Source of the DNA: Schaalia sp. Marseille-Q2122
Lineage (GTDB): Bacteria > Actinomycetota > Actinomycetes > Actinomycetales > Actinomycetaceae
NCBI RefSeq assembly: GCF_903645355.1
Contig: NZ_CAHJXR010000002.1
Coordinates: 302,854 to 366,853 of the forward strand
DNA: 64,000 bases
Direction: 5' to 3'
Made by a program: the position numbers and the translations under genes. Below the pieces are notes generated by a model, which was not told the origin of the DNA, did no database searches, and saw only the letters and a list, made by a program, of their open reading frames with translations. Shown here in pieces: positions 36,951 through 43,839 of this stretch. Positions within the stretch are counted from its first letter, which is position 1; each line of letters opens with the position of its first letter.

Positions 36951-37697
36951 ATGAGCACTTCACTTTCTGCCCTTCGTCACCTCCGTCAGGCTCTCGCGCA
37001 GGCGTCCTTCGCCATTGCGACCGAGGCCTCCGCGCAGGGGGCTGCAGCAGCTGCGCGCGCCTTACGCATCCTTGATGACCACGTCCTGCCTCGTCTTGAG
37101 GCGACCGATGCGCCCCTGCTATGCGTGATCGGGGGCTCGACGGGGTCGGGGAAGTCAACATTGCTTAACTCCCTGGTGGGTGAGAATCTCTCAACTTCTT
37201 CGGTCGTGCGCCCCACCACCCGCCACCCCGTCCTCGTCCATCGTCAGGAGGACGGGCAGTGGTTCATGGATTCGACGATCCTGCCCGCACTGCCGCGTAT
37301 GGCGCGTAGTGGCCCTCCGCCCCTCACGAGGCGGGAACCCCCGCCCACCTTGAACTCCGTGAGAGCGCGGCGCTCCCTGTGGGGCTGGCGATGCTTGACG
37401 CGCCCGATGTGGACTCCGTCGTGGATGAAAACCGCGCACTCGCCCGGCAGATGCTTGATGCTGCCGACCTGTGGGTCTTTGTCACCACTGCCGCCCGCTA
37501 TGCTGACGCCGTGCCGTGGTCAGTGCTCGCGCCCGCTGCTGCGCGCGGCGTCCTGGTCGCTATTGTGCTCAATCGCGTGCCACCCGGTGCTGGCGAGCAG
37601 GTCGCTGCTGACCTGGCGCGCCTCATGGGGGCGCAAGGCTTGGGCAGGGCGCCACTATTCGTCATCGAGGAACATGCCTTGGAGGACGCGCGCCTGA
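36951..37697 (+). CDS. Dynamin-like GTPase, N-terminal part, frameshifted
   Basis: The first 118 codons encode an N-terminal helix and a P-loop GGSTGSGKSTLLNSL with switch I-like VVRPTTRHPV. After about base 37310 the frame reads Pro/Arg/Trp-rich sequence with no family resemblance, whereas the +2 frame carries the expected continuation (HLELRESAALPVGLAMLDAPDVDS). A single-base deletion in the C-rich stretch 37310-37335 would explain this. The functional gene would therefore run 36951-38647. Either the gene is inactivated, or the base is missing from the assembly. Confidence 0.7.
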   Translation: MSTSLSALRHLRQALAQASFAIATEASAQGAAAAARALRILDDHVLPRLEATDAPLLCVIGGSTGSGKSTLLNSLVGENLSTSSVVRPTTRHPVLVHRQEDGQWFMDSTILPALPRMARSGPPPLTRREPPPTLNSVRARRSLWGWRCLTRPMWTPSWMKTAHSPGRCLMLPTCGSLSPLPPAMLTPCRGQCSRPLLRAASWSLLCSIACHPVLASRSLLTWRASWGRKAWAGRHYSSSRNMPWRTRA

Positions 37698-38647
37698 GCG
37701 ACAGCGATATTGCCCCCGTGAGGGAGTGGTTGGAATCCCAGTCGGCTGATGCGCAGACCCGCGCGGAGGTCGCCCAACGTGCGGTGGCGGCATCGGTCGC
37801 TCAAGTTATCCACTCCGCGCAGGAAGTCCGGGCCGCACAGGAGGCCGAAGCGGCGCTGCGCGAGCGCAGCCGTCAGCTCGTCGATCATGCTGTTGACGCG
37901 GCGTTGCTGCGCCTGGCTGACTCCACAGCCGATGGGACGCTGTTGCGCGGCGAGGTCGTTGCCCGCTGGCAAGAGATCGTGGGAGCTGCAGACTTTACGC
38001 GCTCGCTGACGCGCACGGTGGCGACGGTCCGCGACCGTATCACCAGTTACCTGACGGGTAAGCCCGCCCCTGTCGCGCCGGTTGAGGACGCTTTGGAAGC
38101 GGGATTGAGCACTCTTATTGAAGATGAGCTCATGCGTTTGCGTGAGGATGCTGAAGGGGCCTGGAGGGCCGATCAGTGGCTGTCTCGTCTGCTTCCTGTG
38201 GCGGTTGCTGCGCCGAACGCTCGTGAGCTCGCTGTGGATGTCACCCACAGGTGGCAAGCTGAACTCCTGGAAATCGTTCGCACCCAGGGCGCTTCAAAGC
38301 GGACGGGGGCGCGGATCATGGCCATCGGCGTCAACGTTGTCGCTGTGGCGTTGATGATCGTCATTTTCGCCTCCACTGGTGGTATTACCGGCATGGAACT
38401 GGGCGTGGCGGGAGCGAGCGCAGCTGTCTCTCAAAAGCTTCTGGAGGCGATCTTTGGCGACCAGGCCGTGCGAACAATGACGAAGCGCGCTCAGGAGCTT
38501 TTGCGTGAGCATCTTGCCCAAGCGGCAGAGGCGATGGTCGCCGGACTGCGAGCCGCTTGTGAGGATAATGCTCCTGAGCTCGTGGCCGCAGATGGGGAAG
38601 GGCAGCCTGTGACGGTTGAGGATGCTCTCAAGGAGGTTATGCAATGA
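37379..38647 (+). CDS. Dynamin-like GTPase, C-terminal part (continuation of the broken gene)
   Basis: The frame is open from 37310 and the true continuation begins near 37320; ATG 37379 is internal. It supplies the G3-type motif LDAPDVDSV and the G4-type LNRVP in place of NKxD. A long helical bundle follows, and near the end a glycine-rich hydrophobic hairpin (VNVVAVALMIVIFASTGGITG, about codons 318-340) that could insert into membranes. Together with the upstream part it makes a protein of about 565 residues, similar in size and layout to the next gene. The stop overlaps that gene by ATGA. Confidence 0.7.
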   Translation: MGLAMLDAPDVDSVVDENRALARQMLDAADLWVFVTTAARYADAVPWSVLAPAAARGVLVAIVLNRVPPGAGEQVAADLARLMGAQGLGRAPLFVIEEHALEDARLSDSDIAPVREWLESQSADAQTRAEVAQRAVAASVAQVIHSAQEVRAAQEAEAALRERSRQLVDHAVDAALLRLADSTADGTLLRGEVVARWQEIVGAADFTRSLTRTVATVRDRITSYLTGKPAPVAPVEDALEAGLSTLIEDELMRLREDAEGAWRADQWLSRLLPVAVAAPNARELAVDVTHRWQAELLEIVRTQGASKRTGARIMAIGVNVVAVALMIVIFASTGGITGMELGVAGASAAVSQKLLEAIFGDQAVRTMTKRAQELLREHLAQAAEAMVAGLRAACEDNAPELVAADGEGQPVTVEDALKEVMQ

Positions 38648-40350
38648 CGAATGCCACCTCATCTCGACGTGCCTCTCACCCTGCTCACGCCCTCGATATG
38701 CCTGAGGGCGCGTTGCGCACGCGGGTGGCCTCGTTGAACGATCTTCTCTACGCCCTCGAAGAGGACCTATCCGCGCCTAGCTTGGCGGCGACGAAGGCCG
38801 TCATGGAACGGGTGGGAACGCGCGATAGTCTGGATCCTTTTAGCGTGATTGTTGCCCTCGTGGGAGCGACGGGCTCGGGCAAGTCGAGCATTTTTAATGC
38901 CGTTGCTGGCGCGCAGTTGGCCGCCACGGACGTTATTCGCCCCACCACGCGTCTGCCCCTGGCTGCCCTCGCTCCCGTTGACGAGGGTGAGGCGAACGCT
39001 TCGCTAGCGCGGGAAGGTGCGGGTATTGGCGCGCTGCTGGATTGGGCGGGGGTGACGCAGCGCGTGGAGATTCCCAAGCCTGGCCGTCTGCCGGCGGGAG
39101 TGTGCCTTATCGACGTGCCCGACATTGATTCGGTGGATCGGGCCAATGGGGAGTTGGCGCGGCGCCTCCACGAGCGGGTGGATATTGTCGTGTGGGTGGT
39201 GGATCCTCAAAAGTATGCTGACGCCATCATTCACAATGAGTGGATTGCGCCGATGGCAGCCCGCGTGCAATCGGTGATTGTTGCCTTGAACCAGGTGGAC
39301 CGTTTGAGCGTCGAGGAACGTCAGACGGTGCGTGGCAGCCTCACCCGCCTGTTACATGAGGACGGCCTGGAAGATCCCGTCATCGTTGAGACCTCCGCAG
39401 TCACCGGCGAGGGGGTCGCAGCACTGCTCAGTGAGGTGGCGGCGAGCGCCCAGCGCGTGCGTGAAGATGCGGTGACGCTCCATGCTGACTTGGATGCGTT
39501 GAAGGCGCGTCTGCGGGCCGAACTTGATCTGGGGGTCGGCGCGCCCACTTCGCGGGGCGCGGTGGGCGCGTGGCAGCCTGAGCATCAGGGCGCGGATGTC
39601 CATAAGAGCCTGGGCAGGGCGCTGGCCGATTCAGCGGCAGTGGATAGCGTGGCTTCGGCGGTGCGTTCAGCCTACCGGCATCGCCAGGTGAAGACCTGCG
39701 GGTGGCTGCCTCTTCGCTGGCTGGGAAGCTTGCGTATTGATCCCTTGAAGCGCCTGCACCTGTCAGGGGATGGGCGCCAGTCGTCTTTGACTCACGTGGA
39801 TTTGTCGCAGCTCATGGGCCCGTCGGGCGTGTCGGTGGCCTTGCGTCAGTCAGTGGAGGGTTTCGCTGCTGGGCGCCCTCAAGCGTGGGGGCAGCGTATC
39901 CGCCAGATTGCGCGTGATCGTGCGGAGAGTCTGACGGACGCTCTTCAACGAGGCATTGCCCGCACAGACCTGGGGATGGGGGTTGCGCCAAGTTGGTGGA
40001 AGGTGGCCGACCTCGTGCAGTGGCTGATGTGGCTCGTCGCGATTGTCGGCGGTGGCTGGTTGGGCGTCATTCACATGGTGAAGCACTTCCTGCTGGTTGA
40101 CATTGGGGCGCCTCAGTGGGGAATCGTCCCTGTTCCAACGTGGCTGCTGATTGGCGGCATTGTTGCCTCCCTGCTTGTGGCGGTTGTTGCGGGTATTACA
40201 GGGCGTGTGGGCGCGCGTCGGCGTGCGGCTGTGGCTCGAGGGCGTTTACGCAGTGCGGTTTCTGAGGTTGCTGCCATTCATATTGGCGAGCCGCTCATGG
40301 CTGAGCATGAGCGTCAAGCTGCGGTTGTTGAAGCGTTGGTAGGGGAGTAG
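38644..40350 (+). CDS. Dynamin-like/YfjP-type membrane GTPase
   Basis: This 568-residue GTPase has P-loop VGATGSGKSSIFNAV at about residues 77-91, switch-region TTRLPLAAL, G3-type DVPDIDS and G4-type NQVD. Two membrane helices lie near the C-terminus (about residues 460-485 and 498-520). It is coupled by ATGA to the upstream GTPase; such paired GTPases are conserved in actinobacteria and may remodel membranes, but their job is not settled. This copy is intact. Confidence 0.85.
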   Translation: MTNATSSRRASHPAHALDMPEGALRTRVASLNDLLYALEEDLSAPSLAATKAVMERVGTRDSLDPFSVIVALVGATGSGKSSIFNAVAGAQLAATDVIRPTTRLPLAALAPVDEGEANASLAREGAGIGALLDWAGVTQRVEIPKPGRLPAGVCLIDVPDIDSVDRANGELARRLHERVDIVVWVVDPQKYADAIIHNEWIAPMAARVQSVIVALNQVDRLSVEERQTVRGSLTRLLHEDGLEDPVIVETSAVTGEGVAALLSEVAASAQRVREDAVTLHADLDALKARLRAELDLGVGAPTSRGAVGAWQPEHQGADVHKSLGRALADSAAVDSVASAVRSAYRHRQVKTCGWLPLRWLGSLRIDPLKRLHLSGDGRQSSLTHVDLSQLMGPSGVSVALRQSVEGFAAGRPQAWGQRIRQIARDRAESLTDALQRGIARTDLGMGVAPSWWKVADLVQWLMWLVAIVGGGWLGVIHMVKHFLLVDIGAPQWGIVPVPTWLLIGGIVASLLVAVVAGITGRVGARRRAAVARGRLRSAVSEVAAIHIGEPLMAEHERQAAVVEALVGE

Positions 40351-40415
40351 CCCGTCCAGGTAAGGTGGCTTTGCGTAGGGCAGGCCGGTTGGCTGTGGAA
40401 TGAGGGTGCCGGATC

Positions 40416-40928
40416 GTGGCGAAGAAAAAGGCTGCCAAGCAGGGGCGTGCGGGTACTCCCGCCCTGCAGGTCCTTGACGCGCATGGCGTTGACTTTGAAC
40501 TCATTGAGTATAAGCACTCGCGGGTGATGGAGAAGGGCTATGCGCTGGACACTGCGCGAGTCCTCGGCGTGAATCCGGAGTGCGTCTTGAAGACTCTCAT
40601 GGTGGAAGCTGACGGGAAGCCTGCGGTGGGGGTGGTCCAGGCTGATCGTTTGTTGAACCTCAAGCAGATTGCACGCGCTTTGGGGGCAAAACATGCGCAG
40701 ATGATGGATCCTGCGAAGGCCGAGCGCCTGACCGGGTACGTGACGGGCGGGATTTCTCCACTGGGGCAGCGCACTCTGCTGCCAACGGTCATTGATGCTG
40801 ACGCTGAGCACGCTGATGAAGTCGTGGTTTCCGGCGGGAAACGCACCCTGTCGATTCGTCTGGCGCCGGCTGATCTGGCGGCACTGACGAAGGCGGTCTT
40901 CGCTCCTATTAGCGACCGCAGGCCGTGA
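40416..40928 (+). CDS. ybaK: Cys-tRNA(Pro)/Cys-tRNA(Cys) deacylase (YbaK/EbsC family)
   Basis: This 170-residue protein removes mischarged amino acids from tRNA. The family's lysine-containing segment CVLKTLMVEADGKP and the GGISPLGQR loop are present at about residues 50-65 and 110-118. The start is Lys-rich. GAGGGTG lies 7 nt before the GTG start. Substrate preference (Cys-tRNA-Pro) is inferred from the YbaK branch. Confidence 0.9.
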   Translation: MAKKKAAKQGRAGTPALQVLDAHGVDFELIEYKHSRVMEKGYALDTARVLGVNPECVLKTLMVEADGKPAVGVVQADRLLNLKQIARALGAKHAQMMDPAKAERLTGYVTGGISPLGQRTLLPTVIDADAEHADEVVVSGGKRTLSIRLAPADLAALTKAVFAPISDRRP

Positions 40929-41079
40929 GGGTACTGAGGGCCGGGGTGGATTCATTCCTGCCGCCTTGTTGGGGCAGATCGGAGCTCTAGGTTGTGAGTG
41001 TTGCCTTGAAAAGGACTTGAGCTGAACGCTGCCCTGGCGGTGCAAATGGCGACGCTGTTCGTTTTTGGCTGATTGAGTC

Positions 41080-42432
41080 CTATTCGGCGGTGGTACTGAA
41101 CACCGTGTACACGCCGCTTGGGAGCACTTGGATGCGCAGCCGCTGGGCGTCGATACCCGCCCGTTCGTGCAGGCGCACGCCCTGCGCGATGGTGCGGTGT
41201 AGGACGGGGATGGGCCATCCCATGAGGCCGCAGAGGAATTCCTTTTGTGGCCGGTTGGCGTTCATATTGCTTGTCACCATCAGACCACCGGGCTTGAGTG
41301 CGCGCATACTGGCGCGTGTGAGGTCGACGTAGATGCTGTCGGGCAGGTATTCGCGCAGGCCTGAGTCTTCGACGACGTCGAGTGTACGGCCGTTGAGCAC
41401 GTGATCGAGGTTGAGCAGTTTGCCGCGTGGGGTGAAGAGGTTGTGGCATTGGAGTTCGATGCGCTCTTCAAGCCCCATGCGGGCGGCGAGCTCTTCAGCG
41501 GCTTTGAGGGCAACGGGGTCTTGATCGAGGAGGATGAGGCGCGGGCATTGGCCGTAGGCCTTGTGGAGGCTGCGCATTGCTTCAAGGACGGGTAGCGCGG
41601 TGCCGCATCCGACGCTGAGCATCGTCATCGCATCCAAGCCCTGGCCGTCGTGGTGGCGTTGGCGCAGGTGGGCGGTGATGAGGTCGTTGACGGCCTCTTT
41701 GCGTTCTCGAATACCGAGGCTGTCGCTGCAGTAGCGGACGATGTGGCGAAAACCTTCGGTAATGGGTGCGTCGAGGAAAGCTTGGGCGTCGCTGAGGTGG
41801 CGCGGAACAGTGGCGTTGCTGGTGGTTGGCGTGGAGGTTGGTGTGCTGGGGGAGAGCAATGTTGCGACGCTCATCCCAGTCATGTTCCCTGCGGCTGTGA
41901 AGGGAGCGTGGAGGTTAGCGCCGGTGAGTGGGCCGCCCATGCCCGCGTGTTGGCCGGGGCCGGGGGCGCCTTCGGCCTCGCAGTGAAGGTCATGCGCTGC
42001 CGCTATGGTCAGAAGGGCGAGGGCCCGCCCGCATTGCCCAAGCCAAGGTGTGGCGGCAATGTCGGTGTAGAGGATGCGGTTGCGTTCAGCGTCAAGCTGG
42101 GTTTTGAGGGCGCGGCGGCTGCGGCGGATGAAGGCGAGCTTGGCAAGGGTGCGTGAGAGGCGTGGGCGTTCACTCGTGCGATGGATGAGGGCCCATAGTG
42201 GGTTTCGCTGGAGGATGGAGGCGCGTGCATTCAGGAAGCTGCGGCCACGTTCAGCGAGGTCAACGTAGACTGCGGTGATGGCCTCTGGGGATGCGTAGGC
42301 ATGGTCGAGGGTGACGGCAGCGATTGTCACGTCGAGGCCCTGCTGGCGTGCGTCTTCAATCTCGGCCAGTAGGCGTTGGGAGCTTGCGGCATCGCAAGCT
42401 GCGAGGCGCAATTCGGCAACTGTGGTGGTCAT
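41080..42432 (-). CDS. Class I SAM-dependent methyltransferase, substrate unknown
   Basis: This 450-residue protein has a helical N-terminal half (about 1-250) with a Ser/Thr/Pro-rich linker (about 205-220) and a Rossmann methyltransferase half. SAM-binding motif I is MLSVGCGTALPVLEA near residue 278, followed by an acidic loop in LILLDQDPVAL. I do not recognise the specific family; the size and the helical N-terminus argue against a simple tRNA or DNA methylase. ATG 42432 has AAGGGAC upstream and is preferred over the codon at 42492. It is divergent from the exonuclease gene. Confidence 0.7.
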   Translation of the reverse strand: MTTTVAELRLAACDAASSQRLLAEIEDARQQGLDVTIAAVTLDHAYASPEAITAVYVDLAERGRSFLNARASILQRNPLWALIHRTSERPRLSRTLAKLAFIRRSRRALKTQLDAERNRILYTDIAATPWLGQCGRALALLTIAAAHDLHCEAEGAPGPGQHAGMGGPLTGANLHAPFTAAGNMTGMSVATLLSPSTPTSTPTTSNATVPRHLSDAQAFLDAPITEGFRHIVRYCSDSLGIRERKEAVNDLITAHLRQRHHDGQGLDAMTMLSVGCGTALPVLEAMRSLHKAYGQCPRLILLDQDPVALKAAEELAARMGLEERIELQCHNLFTPRGKLLNLDHVLNGRTLDVVEDSGLREYLPDSIYVDLTRASMRALKPGGLMVTSNMNANRPQKEFLCGLMGWPIPVLHRTIAQGVRLHERAGIDAQRLRIQVLPSGVYTVFSTTAE

Positions 42433-42744
42433 GGATGGCGTCCCTTGCCTGAAGTGGAGGGAAGTTGGTGAGGAGAGTTCCCGCTTCACCACAAAAGAGT
42501 ACTTTATCCTTCAGGCGTTTTTGCTGAGGTTTGATAAGTGAGACACGCAGAATCGAGGAGGCGCATCCGTGGCGACTTGGCTTGCGGAAGGCATGCGCGG
42601 GATCGCCTGTGACAGGGCGAAGGCTGCTTTTGCTCCCCCGACGGTGTGCGCGGGATAATAGCGGGGCGTCCGGGGAGATGGATAGCCGGGTCATCTGGGT
42701 ATCTGGGTATCTGGGTAACTGGGTATCTGGGGGAGGGGAGTGAG
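42433..42744 (+). other. Divergent intergenic region with exonuclease promoter
   Basis: This 312-bp region holds no gene. A plus-strand promoter TTGCTC (42630-42635), 18 bp, GATAAT (42654-42659) would start a leader of about 80 nt for the exonuclease, and the 8-bp tandem repeat lies in that leader. On the minus strand an A+T-rich stretch around 42490-42515 is the likely methyltransferase promoter. Confidence 0.5.
42686..42733 (+). repeat. 8-bp tandem repeat (TCTGGGTA)
   Basis: Six consecutive 8-base units read CCGGGTCA, TCTGGGTA, TCTGGGTA, TCTGGGTA, ACTGGGTA, TCTGGGGG; three are identical. They end just before the GGGGAGGGGAG ribosome site of the exonuclease gene. Copy-number change by slippage would alter the 5' leader but not the protein. 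Confidence 0.85.
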
Positions 42745-43440
42745 ATGAGTCTTTTCGATGAACTGCCGAGGGAGCAGGGTGCGGTGCAGGCGGATCCTGC
42801 TTCTTCCTCCCTCTGGTCGGGAAGTCCTGCCCAGAGGCGCCGCGTTTCTGCTCCTCGTTCTCGGAGGGCATCTCAGCGCAGGAGCCGGTACATTCCGAGC
42901 GCTGATCAGCTGATGGCTCGCGAGTTTGTGGCTGTCGATTTCGAGACGGCGAATCGGCAAGGCGGTGTGTCCGCCTGCCAGATTGCGCTGGTGAAGGTGC
43001 GTCATGGCCGCGTTGTCGATCGCTTCGTGAGTTACCTTCTACCGCCCGAAGGCTTCCAACGCTTTGAATTCACCTACCTTCATGGGATTTCTTTTGCGGA
43101 TGTTCAGCGTGCGCCATCGTGGGAGGGCGTCGGCGCAGTGGTGGGTACCTTCATCGGTGCGCTGCCGGTGTATGCACACAATGCGGCTTTTGATGCCCGA
43201 GTGTGGAAGGACCTGGATGAGTACTACCAGGTGAGTACCTTTCCTCAGACGTTCTTCTGTAGCTACCGCCTTGCAGCCCGTGTGATGCCGGGTCTAGTGA
43301 ACCATAAGCTGCCAACTGTCGCCCGCGCGTGCGTGCCAGAGTACCACCTGAATCATCACCGGGCTGACTCCGACGCTGAGGCCTGCGCTTTGATTGTTGC
43401 CTCGCTTCAACGCCCTGAGGTCGCTGCTCAGCTGTTCTAG
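42745..43440 (+). CDS. DEDDh-type 3'-5' exonuclease (DnaQ-like)
   Basis: This 231-residue protein has an Arg/Ser-rich N-terminal tail (about residues 1-55) and an exonuclease domain with Exo I FVAVDFETAN, Exo II VYAHNAAFD and Exo III HHRADSDAEA, i.e. all four acidic residues plus the catalytic histidine. It resembles the epsilon subunit of DNA polymerase III but is a stand-alone protein, more likely used in repair or RNA/DNA end trimming. The frame is open upstream through the 8-bp repeats, but ATG 42745 follows a strong purine-rich ribosome site. Confidence 0.86.
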   Translation: MSLFDELPREQGAVQADPASSSLWSGSPAQRRRVSAPRSRRASQRRSRYIPSADQLMAREFVAVDFETANRQGGVSACQIALVKVRHGRVVDRFVSYLLPPEGFQRFEFTYLHGISFADVQRAPSWEGVGAVVGTFIGALPVYAHNAAFDARVWKDLDEYYQVSTFPQTFFCSYRLAARVMPGLVNHKLPTVARACVPEYHLNHHRADSDAEACALIVASLQRPEVAAQLF

Positions 43441-43839
43441 GGCTGGGTGGGAAGGAGTCGGGTTCAGCGCTCCCATCGCTTCGGCGAGCACGTGTGAGCA
43501 TGCGTATTGCGCTCGAATGGGCTCATGATGGGGTCTGTTTCGTGGCGTCTGCATGCTTGGAGTGCGGGAATAGCGTGCCATGCGCATTCACCCTCCTGTC
43601 CACGCCGGGTGCGTTCATTCAAATTCGGGGTGAACTAACTAGAATCTTTTTTAGTTCCACCCCGTCCACCGTCACAGTTCGGATACCCAATGACGCAGAT
43701 CCTTGAAAGTTCTCTTCACCGTAAGGTGTCGCACTTCCTTTCTCGTGCTACTGCCTCTGCCCTCCAGGTCGTCCAAACTGCTCTCCGCATACGATCTGGC
43801 GGATTGGGCCACAGTAGTTCTGACCAGGGAGCGTAAGCG
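43441..43839 (+). other. Leader region of the restriction-modification operon
   Basis: These 399 bp lack an established gene. They contain an imperfect hairpin (43627-43638 with 43651-43663; 12 pairs and one bulged C, T-run in the loop) that could be a regulatory site. They also contain a 48-codon open frame (ATG 43690 to TAA 43836) that ends 3 nt before the methyltransferase start and could be a leader peptide. AGGGAGCG is the ribosome site for 43840. No clear consensus promoter is seen. Confidence 0.4.

Noticed and set aside
42686..42733. The 8-bp repeats as a CRISPR array
   Set aside because: The units are directly adjacent, without spacers, and far too short; no cas genes are present.
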